Assembly (NCBI RefSeq): GCF_000620145.1
Contig: NZ_KK211082.1
Span: 243,198 to 307,197 of the forward strand
DNA length: 64,000 bases
Source: Deefgea rivuli DSM 18356
GTDB lineage: Bacteria > Pseudomonadota > Gammaproteobacteria > Burkholderiales > Chitinibacteraceae
Direction of reading: 5' to 3'
Position numbers and translations under genes: made by a program. The notes below the pieces were generated by a model. That model was given only the letters and a program-made list of their open reading frames with translations, was not told where the DNA came from and did not search any database. The first letter of the stretch is position 1; the number at the start of each line of letters is the position of its first letter. This document shows, piece after piece, positions 1 to 8,874 of the stretch.

Positions 1-38
1 CTATAGCCTGCGTGAATCGCTAGCGTATCGAATTTCAT
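1..38 (-). CDS. metY: O-acetylhomoserine sulfhydrylase-like, 5' end only
   Basis: Read on the minus strand, the first bases encode M-K-F-D-T-L-A-I-H-A-G-Y before the window ends. This matches the N-terminus typical of PLP-dependent O-acetylhomoserine (thiol)-lyases, which make homocysteine or methionine precursors. A GAGG lies nine bases before the ATG at 36-38. Two further in-frame ATGs lie at 42-47, so the true start may be up to three codons earlier. Only 12 codons are visible, so the family call rests on this short signature. Confidence 0.55.
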   Translation of the reverse strand, partial: MKFDTLAIHAGY

Positions 39-133
39 CAACATCATCCTCAAGGGTGGGCAATCCAAATACTCTAACAGCATGTTATTTCAATCATAAA
101 TGCCTATTTCTGCTCTTCTTGGCATCAATTGAT

Positions 134-946
134 CTAAGGCAAAGCCACTTGAATATTGTGGCTCAATGCCGACGGCACGACGACGGGGCTGCCATCAATC
201 GGCGCGCTGAGAATATCGGCTTGCACGCCGTATAAAGATTGCACCAAGGCTGGCGTAACGATGTCGCGCGGTGCGCCTTGCGCGACGATTTGTCCGTCTT
301 GCATCGCCACCAACACATCGGCGTAGCGCGCCGCCGCGATCAAATCATGCAGCACCATCACAATGCTCGCGCCTTGTCGCGTCAGCCTTTGCGCCAAAGA
401 CAGCACTTCGATTTGATGCCCGAGATCGAGCATACTAATCGGCTCATCAAGCAGCATCAGCGGTGCGGCCTGCGCCAAAATCATCGCCAACCAGCAACGC
501 TGCCGCTGCCCACCAGACAGTCGCTCAAGCCTTTGCTCGGCCAAATCGCTGACATTACACGCCGCCATTGCGTCTTCAACCACAGTTTGATCGTGCGCCG
601 ACCATTGTTTTAACCAGCTTTGATGTGGATGACGACCATAGCGCACCAAATCAGTCACGGTGATGCCTTCGGGCGCGAGCGGGGATTGCGGCAACAGCGC
701 AATCGAATGCGCCGCTTGGCGTGGGCTGAGCTGCCACACATCGCTGCCATCGACGCGAATCTGGCCAGCGCACGGCGGCTGCAAACGCGCAATGGCGCGC
801 AGCAGCGTTGATTTGCCACAGCCGTTCGGCCCCACAATAACGACCAATTGCCCCGCCGCCACGTTCAAGTTCACATCCCGAACCGTCGCCGCGTTTTGGG
901 TATTATGCGGGTAGCGAACACTTAAATTTTCCACGACTAATCGCAT
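134..946 (-). CDS. Iron-siderophore ABC transporter ATP-binding protein (FecE/FepC-like)
   Basis: ATPase that powers import of ferric siderophore across the inner membrane. Visible motifs are Walker A GPNGCGKSTLLR near residue 42, the ABC signature LSGGQRQR and Walker B LMLLDEP followed by the switch histidine region VLHDL. The size of about 270 residues is normal for FecE/FepC. I chose the ATG at 946 because AGGAA sits about six bases upstream. An in-frame ATG at 967 would add seven residues and has a weaker ribosome site. The cognate permeases start 760 bp away, separated by repeats, so this gene is probably transcribed separately or after read-through. Confidence 0.9.
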   Translation of the reverse strand: MRLVVENLSVRYPHNTQNAATVRDVNLNVAAGQLVVIVGPNGCGKSTLLRAIARLQPPCAGQIRVDGSDVWQLSPRQAAHSIALLPQSPLAPEGITVTDLVRYGRHPHQSWLKQWSAHDQTVVEDAMAACNVSDLAEQRLERLSGGQRQRCWLAMILAQAAPLMLLDEPISMLDLGHQIEVLSLAQRLTRQGASIVMVLHDLIAAARYADVLVAMQDGQIVAQGAPRDIVTPALVQSLYGVQADILSAPIDGSPVVVPSALSHNIQVALP

Positions 947-1108
947 CGTTATTCCTGTTTTCTTCATAGATACACCATCTGTGTATTGCTATGGAGATCT
1001 CAAATATTAAAGGCTACAAGCAGATACCGCTTAAATAGCGGGGTAATCAAATTTGATATTTAGAACCAATGCTTCACTTCACTTGAAAGCATCAACTGCT
1101 CTAATTAG

Positions 1109-1505
1109 CATGGTCGCGCTAATGCCGCGCGGCACTGACTTTCTTTGCTTCGCCAAAGAAAGTAAGCAAAGAAAGGCGACCCTAGTATCTGCGTCCGACT
1201 TCGTCGGATGCTAACCCGAGGTCATGGGCTACGCTAAGGCAACAAGTTGCCAAGCTACGCCACACCTCGCTGCGGACAGTCGGTTGCGCTCAAAACTCGT
1301 TCGGCCTCAAGGACAAAAGCATCGGCCTCACTCAAACATTGATCGCAAAAAACCCCGCCCCAATTGTTTCCCGAAAAAAGGGATCCCGCGTCGCTAAGCG
1401 GGGAAAAATCATCCCGCTAAGCTTTGGCGTCACCTCGCTCGGCTTGATACAAGGGATTTCGCGCAGCTCAACCATCGCGGTACGGCATCAAGACTAAATC
1501 CAAAT
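1109..1505 (+). repeat. Dispersed intergenic repeat family 1, copy A
   Basis: This stretch has no credible gene. It begins with a 23-base block also found at 5884, 36332 and (reverse orientation) 12987. Next comes a hairpin whose arms read ACTTTCTTTG and CAAAGAAAGT, then the shared block with TCCGACTTCGTCGGA, and it ends near a shared CTCGGCTTGATACAAGGGA segment. This copy is the longest. It carries an extra hairpin around 1385-1430 with arms containing CGCTAAGCGG. The repeat fills most of the gap between the ATPase gene and the permeases. Confidence 0.8.
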
Positions 1506-1608
1506 ATCACCAATAAATAACATGTATATCTACGAAGACCTTAAATACCAAGGCTTGTAATAATATACCCATACATTTTTAGGCTAAGCATTTGTTTCTT
1601 ATCAAAAA

Positions 1609-1690
1609 CATAGTCCACAAAAAGCACGAGAGAATATGAATTTATTCGTGCCTTTCGGCCTTTTTTCGTGTCTTTCGTGATCCATTTGTT
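1609..1690 (+). repeat. Dispersed repeat family 3 (TTCGTG/CACGAA type), copy 1
   Basis: A short palindromic block starts with CATAGTCCAC and ends with TTTCGTGATCCATTTGTT, with CACGAA/TTCGTG half-sites between. Nearly the same end sequences recur at 37817 and 38030, where another repeat has been inserted between them. A decayed relative lies near 6236-6275. It sits directly after the stop of the permease gene at 1709 on the minus strand. Confidence 0.65.
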
Positions 1691-1708
1691 TTTGACTTTT
1701 AACAAAAC

Positions 1709-2746
1709 TCACTGCTTGCGAAACAGCACCCACAGCAAAAACGGGCCGCCCAAGATGCAGCTAATGACGCCGACGGGTACTTCAACACTGCCGCCTGCGC
1801 TGCGGCCCAAAGTGTCGGCGCAAACCACGAGTAGCGCGCCGAGCAAGGCTGAGCGCAGTAAAGGAACTTGATTTGGATTGCTCCAATGCCGCGCCAAAAT
1901 CGGTGCGGCCAGCGAAATAAATGCAATCGGCCCTGCGACTGAAACACCCAAGGCTGCCAGTGCAATGGTTAATAGCAGCATCAGCAATTGCGTTCGGCGC
2001 ACATTCAGCCCAAGTCCACTGGCCACATCGTCTTCAAAACGCAGCAAAGCCAATTGGCGCGACAGCAGCATCGCCATCGGCAGCAGCAAAAGCAGCCCGA
2101 TGGTCGCTGGCAACGCCGCCTCAAATCCTCGCCCGATCAAGCTACCTATACTCCACGCATACACGGCGCTGGCATGTTGTAAATTAATCGTCGAGAGCAA
2201 GAGTTCGGCCAAAGCGCGCAGCAATGTCGAAATCCCCAAGCCAATAATCAGCACCCGATAACCTTGCCGACCCGCATGCCCTGCCGCCAGTATCACCAAA
2301 CCAGCAGCCAGCGCAGCGCCCAACACAGCCAACGGCCAGCCACCAAAAAAGCCTGCGCCGCCCAAAATCAAACCCAGCATCACGGCCAACGTAGCACCCT
2401 GCTGTATCCCCAATAAATCAGGTGAGGCCAAAGGATTACGCGCCATGGTTTGGATCAAACAGCCCGCTGCGCCCAAGGCTGCACCCGCGATCAAGCCGGC
2501 ATAAATACGCGGCAGGCGGATTTCCCACAGCAAAAGTTGATGGCTGCTACTGCCTTTGCCGAGCAAAGCTTGAATCACAGCATTGGGCGACAGCATCGTG
2601 CTGCCCAACATTAAGGACAACAGCATCGCCAAAATCAGCAGCAAGCCCAGATTACAACTCAACAAGAGCGCATCCAGCGGAATGCGGCTGACTGATGTCA
2701 TCGATGTCGCGCTTCGTAATGGCGGAGGTGGCGTGTGCGCTTTCAT
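1709..2746 (-). CDS. Siderophore ABC transporter permease (FecCD family), distal
   Basis: A polytopic inner-membrane permease of the FecCD/BtuC family, 345 residues, with about ten hydrophobic segments from residue 28 on. The family motif region LPRIYAGLIAGAALGAAGC lies near residue 100, and the G-P-I-A-F-I-S-L-A-A-P segment near residue 270 contains the ATPase-coupling loop. Its ATG overlaps the stop of the upstream permease by four bases (ATGA), indicating translational coupling. With its partner it forms a heterodimeric channel for ferric siderophore. Confidence 0.9.
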   Translation of the reverse strand: MKAHTPPPPLRSATSMTSVSRIPLDALLLSCNLGLLLILAMLLSLMLGSTMLSPNAVIQALLGKGSSSHQLLLWEIRLPRIYAGLIAGAALGAAGCLIQTMARNPLASPDLLGIQQGATLAVMLGLILGGAGFFGGWPLAVLGAALAAGLVILAAGHAGRQGYRVLIIGLGISTLLRALAELLLSTINLQHASAVYAWSIGSLIGRGFEAALPATIGLLLLLPMAMLLSRQLALLRFEDDVASGLGLNVRRTQLLMLLLTIALAALGVSVAGPIAFISLAAPILARHWSNPNQVPLLRSALLGALLVVCADTLGRSAGGSVEVPVGVISCILGGPFLLWVLFRKQ

Positions 2747-3765
2747 ATTGCCGTCACCAAGCGGTTCGATCGCACCAAGCCAATCAATACCGGCGCGCCC
2801 ATCAGCGCCAAAATAATGCCGACTGGCGAATCAAACGGTTGGCTCAACAGCCGCGCAATGATATCGGCGATAAGCAGCACCATTGCGCCGAGCAAAGCCG
2901 AAAAAATAATTTGCTGGCTTAATCTAGGCCCAGTCAGCATGCGCGCCAAATACGGCGCAATCAAACCCAAAAATGCCAACGGCCCCGCCAAAGCGACCGC
3001 TAAACCACTGAGCAAAGTGCTAATTAGCGCCACGCCAATACGAATTCGGCCAGGGCGATAGCCCAATGCTTGCGCGCTTTCATCGCCGAGCAATAAAGCC
3101 GATAAAGGCCGCGCTAAAACCAGCGCCGCCAGCAAACTCAATACGCCCACAGGAATCAGCGGCCAAATCATGTCGCGGCTACTACCTGACAAGGAGCCCA
3201 AAATCCAGAAACGATATTGCTCATACGCCGCGGCATTACTCAGCAAAATATACGAAGTAATCCCTTGAAACGTCGCCCCCAAAGCCACGCCCGCCAGCAC
3301 CAAACGCAGTGGCGAACCCGATTGCGCCAGCAGCAGCACCAAAGCATTTGCGATCAGCGCGCCTGCAAAAGCCCACAAAAGATAATCCCAACTGCTATGC
3401 ACTTGCGCCAGCGCTGCACCAATCACAATACTCAACGCCGCACCTGCATTCACACCCAGCAAACCACTCTCGGCCAAAGGATTGCGCGTTGCCGATTGCA
3501 GCAACACGCCCGCCACACCCAAGCTCGCGCCGACCAGCACCGCAGCAACCGTGCGCGGCAGGCGTAAATGCTGCATCACCATCGCCAATTGCGCCGAATC
3601 CGCGCTAGGCTGCCCGAATAAATAAGCCCAACTATCGCCAACGCTAATCTGCCCCGCGCCCGACAATAATGAGCCAACAAACAAGCCCAACAACGCAGCC
3701 AGCAGCGCGAGCATCTGTAGCTGTGGATTACGCCAAATGGTATGGCTTTTAAAAATGGCTAACAT
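2743..3765 (-). CDS. Siderophore ABC transporter permease (FecCD family), proximal
   Basis: The second FecCD-type permease, 340 residues, is hydrophobic throughout. It has the conserved LRLPRTVAAVLVGASLGVAG segment near residue 67 and GPLAFLGLIAPYLAR near residue 265. It starts six bases after the binding-protein stop and overlaps the next permease by four bases, so the three genes form one operon. Two different permease subunits are typical of FepDG/FecCD importers. Confidence 0.9.
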   Translation of the reverse strand: MLAIFKSHTIWRNPQLQMLALLAALLGLFVGSLLSGAGQISVGDSWAYLFGQPSADSAQLAMVMQHLRLPRTVAAVLVGASLGVAGVLLQSATRNPLAESGLLGVNAGAALSIVIGAALAQVHSSWDYLLWAFAGALIANALVLLLAQSGSPLRLVLAGVALGATFQGITSYILLSNAAAYEQYRFWILGSLSGSSRDMIWPLIPVGVLSLLAALVLARPLSALLLGDESAQALGYRPGRIRIGVALISTLLSGLAVALAGPLAFLGLIAPYLARMLTGPRLSQQIIFSALLGAMVLLIADIIARLLSQPFDSPVGIILALMGAPVLIGLVRSNRLVTAI

Positions 3766-3771
3766 CAGAAC

Positions 3772-4728
3772 CTAACGTAGATTTTTTTCAATATCGTCGA
3801 GCACGGCCATCGCAGCCAATGGCCCGCCGACAATCGTCCACAAAGAGCCATCAATCACACGCACGCGTTGTTGTTTTACGGCATTGAGCTGCTGAAATGG
3901 TGGTGAATTTTGCACGGTTTTCAGCGTAGTCGCCGCCTCGCCTTCAGGTGCCAAAGTACCAATAAAAATCCAGTCGGCATCAATTTCAGACAAGGCTTCT
4001 AGGCTCAAAGGCGGTGAATGATTGGCACCGCCTTTTTGCTGTGAAACAGGCCGCTGCAAACCCAAATCTTGCACCACCAAACTGGCGAAAGCGTCTTTAA
4101 ACATAAAGCCAGGGCCTTTCGGATCCCAACGCACAATACTCACCGTTTGCGCGGGCTTAATCTGCGCGCGTAGCGCTGCAACGCGTTGCTGATATTGCGC
4201 TAAGAATGCCATCGCTTTGTCTTCTTGCGCCAACAGCGCCGCCATTTGCTTAAAGCCGGTTTGCCAATCTACACCTGCCGAGATGGTAACCAGCGTGGGC
4301 GCTACTTTTTGCAATTGCGCCAACACTTGCTCATCACGAATCGCGCTGGTGACGATCAAATCAGGCTGCGCCGCAATCACTTGGTCCATATTGGGCTGAG
4401 CAAAACCGCCAACGCTCGCCACATGAGTGACCCGCGACAAGAGGTAATTAGGCACAGTTGCTTGGCCACGGCCATTGGTCGCGCCAACTGGCTCAATGCC
4501 TAAGGCGAGCAAAGCATCTAAATCAAATTCGCCCAAAGCCAATACGCGCTGCGGATGCAGCGGCACGGCAATTGTGCGCCCTGCCGCATCGGTGACGCTG
4601 CGCGTTTGTGCCGTAGGCGCGGCCTGCGTACCCTGCGGCGCTGATGTATAAGAGGAATACAATACAAACCCTGCAACGATCAGCAGTAAAAAAGCCAGTA
4701 AGCCGCTACGCCATAATTTATTCATCAT
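3772..4728 (-). CDS. Periplasmic siderophore-binding protein (FecB/FepB-like)
   Basis: A 318-residue class III periplasmic binding protein. It has an N-terminal signal or anchor helix (residues 8-25) followed by an alanine/threonine-rich linker, with no lipobox cysteine visible. The mature part starts with the family pattern VTDAAGRTIAVPLHPQRVLAL. It delivers iron-siderophore to the downstream permeases. A near-perfect Fur site lies about 75 bp upstream of the start, so transcription of the binding-protein and permease operon is expected to rise when iron is scarce. Confidence 0.88.
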   Translation of the reverse strand: MMNKLWRSGLLAFLLLIVAGFVLYSSYTSAPQGTQAAPTAQTRSVTDAAGRTIAVPLHPQRVLALGEFDLDALLALGIEPVGATNGRGQATVPNYLLSRVTHVASVGGFAQPNMDQVIAAQPDLIVTSAIRDEQVLAQLQKVAPTLVTISAGVDWQTGFKQMAALLAQEDKAMAFLAQYQQRVAALRAQIKPAQTVSIVRWDPKGPGFMFKDAFASLVVQDLGLQRPVSQQKGGANHSPPLSLEALSEIDADWIFIGTLAPEGEAATTLKTVQNSPPFQQLNAVKQQRVRVIDGSLWTIVGGPLAAMAVLDDIEKNLR

Positions 4729-4801
4729 TCCACCACTTCAGCTAAAGATTCTAAAAGTTGCTATCGCCGCTGTGTTACAGCCAACGAAGCTGGGCATTAA
4801 G

Positions 4802-4830
4802 CCACAAATGATAATCATTATCAATTGTGG
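4802..4830. promoter_or_regulatory. Fur box within a 29-bp palindrome
   Basis: The core TGATAAT-C-ATTATCA at 4809-4823 is a perfect 7-1-7 Fur heptamer pair. It is framed by CCACAA and TTGTGG in inverted orientation, so 27 of the 29 flanking positions are symmetric around base 4816. It lies between the esterase stop and the binding-protein start, placed to control the binding-protein and permease operon. Confidence 0.9.
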
Positions 4831-4881
4831 CATTTACGGAAAGAGCGACCTCAAGCCGCGTTTTGATCCATCAAACGCTGA

Positions 4882-5784
4882 TCACGTCGGCGCAAAAGCA
4901 AACGCCAGCACGCGCCGTGCGCCGTGCATCAACACATCTTGATGATCGTGTGCAGCCAGCGTCTGAAAATGAAGTTGCACATTCACTGCATCGTGCTGAT
5001 TCAAGCCATCTGCAAACTGCCTTGCGTTATCCACCATCTTGCGCGTCGTCAGCATTTGCTCTCGCTCAGGGCTTGCAAACGCGGTGGGATATTGCTCGTC
5101 TACGCCGACGGTAATCTGCACCTGCACCGGATGCTGGCTAAAATCCTGCTGCGCCAATTGCTGCGGCAAACGCAAAACGGTCTGATGTTCGCCAAACCAC
5201 AGCGATGGGCTGGCCGCCCAATAACGTTGAAAATGCTGCGGCTGCGTGCTCAGCGTATGCAGCGTAAACAAGCCACCATAGGAAAAACCAAATAGCGTTT
5301 GCTGCTGCATATTCAGCGCAAAATATTGCGCAATCAGCGGGCGCAATTCCTCGGTAATAAAGCGCAAAAAAGCAGCCGCACCGCCATGCTGCGGCGAAAT
5401 CAAATCCCCCGTTGTCCCTGCCGTTGCCGGTGTGTAATCCAGCGCCCGTGCATCCACATCAAAAGGCTGACCGCTGGCGTAGCCAATCGCGACAATCAAA
5501 CCGTCGCTTGATGGTTTAAGCTGCCGCCACGCGGGGTTGTCATTGTCCCGCGCAGGCTGGGCGCGAAACGCTTCCATCAGCGGATACGTCGCCAAACCAT
5601 CTAAGGCCCATAGCGTGGGATAACCTTCCAATGGAGCGGGTTCTGCTGGTAGGCCGAGCAAGATGCGGTAATGCTGGCCAGTATGCTGCGAGCGAATCTC
5701 AAAACACCCAGTTCGCTCACGCTCTGCGGCGTGCCAGTCGGCGGGAAATACCTTGTTTGAGGAATCGTTGAGACTATTTTGCAT
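4882..5784 (-). CDS. Siderophore esterase (Fes/IroE-like alpha/beta hydrolase)
   Basis: An approximately 300-residue alpha/beta hydrolase of the Fes/IroE (esterase D-like) family. The nucleophile elbow GFSYGG is visible near residue 165. The acid and histidine probably lie in the C-terminal part, where AAHDHQDVLMHG carries the likely catalytic histidine. Such enzymes hydrolyse the ester backbone of catecholate siderophores to release iron. No convincing signal peptide is seen, so a cytosolic, Fes-like role is likelier than a periplasmic one. I chose the ATG at 5784 because AAGGG precedes it by seven bases; the upstream in-frame ATG at 5808 lacks this. It sits upstream of the importer operon but before its Fur box, so it has its own promoter. 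Confidence 0.8.
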   Translation of the reverse strand: MQNSLNDSSNKVFPADWHAAERERTGCFEIRSQHTGQHYRILLGLPAEPAPLEGYPTLWALDGLATYPLMEAFRAQPARDNDNPAWRQLKPSSDGLIVAIGYASGQPFDVDARALDYTPATAGTTGDLISPQHGGAAAFLRFITEELRPLIAQYFALNMQQQTLFGFSYGGLFTLHTLSTQPQHFQRYWAASPSLWFGEHQTVLRLPQQLAQQDFSQHPVQVQITVGVDEQYPTAFASPEREQMLTTRKMVDNARQFADGLNQHDAVNVQLHFQTLAAHDHQDVLMHGARRVLAFAFAPT

Positions 5785-5883
5785 ACTGTTGCCCTTGAGG
5801 TTACACATAGGTATATGACTATAGAAATTATTGAATAAAGCCTACAGAGCAATACCCATAGCCAACATCATCGTTCTAATAAA

Positions 5884-6137
5884 CATGGTCGCGCTAATGC
5901 CGCGCGGCACTTACTTTTCTTGAACGGCCAAGAAAAGTAAGCAAAAGAAGGCCGCCCTAGTATCTGCGTCCGACTTCGTCGGATTCCCGCGCTGCGGACA
6001 ATCGGCAAGGCGGCGGGTTTTAACAAAACAGAACCCGCCGAAACCCCCTTGCCGCTTGTTCCTCGCTCGGCGCGATACAAGGGATCTCGGGTAGCCCAAC
6101 CATCGTGGCACAGCATCAACACCCAATCTGAACATCG
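5884..6137 (+). repeat. Dispersed repeat family 1, copy B
   Basis: A copy of the element at 1109, in the same orientation. The terminal hairpin here has arms TACTTTTCTTG and CAAGAAAAGTA, with changes on both arms relative to copy A. Open frames across it give arginine-rich products also seen in the other copies and are not genes. It fills the gap between the esterase and the DUF2218 gene. Confidence 0.8.
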
Positions 6138-6236
6138 CCTAGTAATCAATTAAGCGAACCATCGCCAAGCGGTGCAATTCGCTGCGCTCAGTGCACCCTA
6201 CCTACTCAATCCCCCTGCGGCAGCATTTTCCCCGCC

Positions 6237-6554
6237 TTATTTCGTGCTTTTTGAATCGTGCCTTTCATGATCCAGCGCCCGCCAGCGCAGCACCAGCGTT
6301 GGGTCTTTGAGCATCAGGCCCAAGTGGTCTTGCAGTACGTGTTCTAACTTGGCGAGTTTGTCGGCATCGTCGGCGCTGCATTGCACGTGCAAATGATCCC
6401 CGTCACGGTGCAGCGTACAGCCGCCGATGGGGAACTGGATATTTGCGTTTTCAGCGTCAAATTCAACGGGGATTTTTAAAGCGAAATGCTTGCATAATTT
6501 GTACAGCACTTTGTCGGCACTCAGTGCGACCAGCTTAGTTTGGCTGCTTAACAT
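6237..6554 (-). CDS. DUF2218 family protein
   Basis: A 105-residue protein matching DUF2218, a small family often found beside TonB-dependent siderophore receptors; its biochemical role is not established. The conserved features are the N-terminal S-A-D-K-V-L-Y-K-L-C-K-H-F region, the I-P-V-E-F segment and the C-terminal L-x-W. It has no signal peptide or membrane segment, so it is probably cytosolic. The start is supported by GAGGA six bases upstream. It is 63 bp downstream of the receptor gene on the same strand and probably co-transcribed with it under iron control. Confidence 0.8.
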   Translation of the reverse strand: MLSSQTKLVALSADKVLYKLCKHFALKIPVEFDAENANIQFPIGGCTLHRDGDHLHVQCSADDADKLAKLEHVLQDHLGLMLKDPTLVLRWRALDHERHDSKSTK

Positions 6555-6617
6555 AAGGATTCCTCACAGAAATCGCAGCGTCGCCATGGGCGACGCTGCA
6601 TATCAAAACCGCATTAA

Positions 6618-8693
6618 TTAAAAGTTCAGATCCGCTTTCATCCAGTAACGGCGGCCTTCATCGACCATCCAATTGCCGTCCAAACCTTTTTCACGCGCTC
6701 GGGTATCGACGTCGACGATTTCATCGGTCACGTTCAAGACCGCCAAGCTCACGCTTAGCTGTTTATTCACTGCATAGCGTGCGCCCAAATCAAAGGTTAA
6801 TGAGCCAGGACGCGTCCGCGTGCCCATTGCGCCGTTACGGAAACCAGCAAATATTTCTTCACCCGAATACGTTGCGTGCAAGTAATTCGACCACTTCTCA
6901 GTTGGCGTCCAATCGACTTGCGCGTTAAACATATTCTCCGGCGTGCGGCTCAAAGGCTGGCCATCAAGCGATGTGCCGTTGTACGCTGGCTCTTGGCCGC
7001 CTTCACGGCTGGAATAGGTGTAGGTGTAATTACCCGATACCGCCCATTGACGGTTAATCGGCCAATTTCCAGCCAACTCGGCACCGCGAATGACGGCTTT
7101 ATCCAGATTGTCGTAGACGTAAATATTGTAATTTTTATTTTTTGGATCTTTTTTGCCGGTGTCGTAGCTGACGACTTTATTTTTGAAATCATTATTAAAG
7201 ACGGTCAGTGACAGTGATTCACCTTGGCCGCCGTCGTAACGAATACCGATTTCCTGCGTCGTGCTTTCTTCTGGTTGCAGATCCGGATTGCCACACAATG
7301 AACCTGGGCGCATGCCGGTATTGGCGCGGCCTGTCGTCATGCAATAACCTGCGGTACTTTGACGCAAAGTCGGCGCTTTAAAGCCGGTGGCTGCACCACC
7401 GCGCAAAGTCCAAGCATCGTTCAATTTATACACAGCGTATAAACGCGGGCTCCAATGCGAGCCGTATAAATCGGAATCATCCATACGCAAGCCGCCGGTC
7501 AAAGACAATTGATTCGTCAAAGCAAATTCATCTTCGACAAACAGCGCCCATGATTTAGCGCTGGCCTCATCTGGGCTAGCAGGATGACCTACAACGGGTG
7601 ATTCCTTAGCCAAACCCGATAATTCATTGCGATTAAATTGCGTACCTAGTTTTAAAATATGGCGATCAAAAGGTAGCGTCACCAAACCATCGAAGGTGGT
7701 GTTAACAATGTCACGTGAAGGTCGTTCATCCACACCATTTTTGGTATTGCTTTCCTCGCCTTTTTCTTGATACAAGGCCATCGACGTCAAGCCCCAACCC
7801 CAGCGGCCATTGTGCGTCAGGCTTACATTGTCACGCGAATTCACCGTTTGATAATCCCCAGAGCCAATGGCACCGGTATTGCCTGCAGTGTTGTCATACG
7901 TCAGCTCGGAGCGGCCAACTTCCAAAATCAAATCTTGATTTTCAGTCGGTGTGAGCGTCAGTTTGGCACCCACCTTGGTGTTTTTAGTACCATAAGCGCC
8001 CGTCGTGCCGTTGCTTGGGTAGTAAATCGAATCTTCAGCACGATCACTGTAATTACCGAAAACTTGCAAGCCGAGCAGGTCTTCTTTCAAAGGGCCGCTC
8101 AGCCAAAAATCGCCAGCGGCAGTATTGCCGTATTTGGAATCTTCTTGCAGCGTGCCATTCACACCGACGGTCCCCTGCCATTCTTTACCGACTTTGCGCG
8201 TAATAATATTAATCACGCCGCCCATTGCATCCGCACCATAGAGGGACGACATCGGCCCACGAATCACTTCAACGCGCTCGATTGCTGCCAGTGGCGGGAT
8301 TAATGAAGCTTGCACACCGCCCGATCCCCGATTGGCGGTTTCGCGCGTGCTTTGGCGTTTGCCATCCACCAAAATCAGCGTGTATTCACCGGGCATGCCG
8401 CGAATTTGAATGTCTTTATCGTTCGGCGAGAAACCCGTTACGCTAATCCCTTCCATATTGCGCACCGCATCGGCCAGATTATTAAATGGCTTGGCACGCA
8501 GCTCTTCGCCAGTAATCACCGAAATACTCGCTGGCGCTTCGCGAATTTGCTGCTCATAGCCCGATGCCGTTACCACCACTTCATTTAATACGGTCGCTTC
8601 TTCGGCCTGCGCGGCGCTCGCCACCGCCAAGACACTGAGCAACAGCGGAATAGGCCTAAGGGTAAAATGGGTTAATGCCGACGCCGAAGCCAT
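6618..8693 (-). CDS. TonB-dependent catecholate siderophore receptor (FepA/CirA-like)
   Basis: A 691-residue outer-membrane receptor. It has a signal peptide (residues 1-30, cleavage after A-Q-A), a TonB box-like region (LNEVVVTA), a plug domain with DIQIRGMPGEYTLILVDGKR and the IERVEVIRGPMSSLYGADAMGG motif, then a long beta-barrel ending in phenylalanine. It binds a ferric siderophore, probably a catecholate given the plug sequence and the nearby esterase, and passes it to the periplasmic binding protein using TonB energy. The start has AAGGA eight bases upstream. A Fur-like box lies between this gene and the divergent AraC regulator. Confidence 0.92.
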   Translation of the reverse strand: MASASALTHFTLRPIPLLLSVLAVASAAQAEEATVLNEVVVTASGYEQQIREAPASISVITGEELRAKPFNNLADAVRNMEGISVTGFSPNDKDIQIRGMPGEYTLILVDGKRQSTRETANRGSGGVQASLIPPLAAIERVEVIRGPMSSLYGADAMGGVINIITRKVGKEWQGTVGVNGTLQEDSKYGNTAAGDFWLSGPLKEDLLGLQVFGNYSDRAEDSIYYPSNGTTGAYGTKNTKVGAKLTLTPTENQDLILEVGRSELTYDNTAGNTGAIGSGDYQTVNSRDNVSLTHNGRWGWGLTSMALYQEKGEESNTKNGVDERPSRDIVNTTFDGLVTLPFDRHILKLGTQFNRNELSGLAKESPVVGHPASPDEASAKSWALFVEDEFALTNQLSLTGGLRMDDSDLYGSHWSPRLYAVYKLNDAWTLRGGAATGFKAPTLRQSTAGYCMTTGRANTGMRPGSLCGNPDLQPEESTTQEIGIRYDGGQGESLSLTVFNNDFKNKVVSYDTGKKDPKNKNYNIYVYDNLDKAVIRGAELAGNWPINRQWAVSGNYTYTYSSREGGQEPAYNGTSLDGQPLSRTPENMFNAQVDWTPTEKWSNYLHATYSGEEIFAGFRNGAMGTRTRPGSLTFDLGARYAVNKQLSVSLAVLNVTDEIVDVDTRAREKGLDGNWMVDEGRRYWMKADLNF

Positions 8694-8730
8694 GAGTTGT
8701 TCCTTTTAAACGGTATATGCCACTATCAAA

Positions 8731-8745
8731 TGAGAATGAATATCA
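8731..8745. promoter_or_regulatory. Fur box between receptor and AraC regulator
   Basis: TGAGAAT-G-AATATCA matches the 7-1-7 Fur consensus TGATAAT-n-ATTATCA with one mismatch in each arm. It lies 38 bp before the receptor start and 130 bp before the divergent regulator, so it can control both. Confidence 0.75.
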
Positions 8746-8874
8746 ATACAATGTGTATTTTGCCAGATCTACTGCAAGCGAACCTTTGCGCGCGACAGTC
8801 ATTTCTTTGCGCCAAACGATGTTTTGTCAGCAAGTCCGCCATCATCGACCTGCAGCAGTATGAAGAGAGCCACC

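Noticed and set aside
5868-6149. Overlapping open frames giving Arg/Ala-rich products
   Set aside because: The same frames recur in the other family-1 repeat copies and have no ribosome sites, so they are repeat sequence, not genes.
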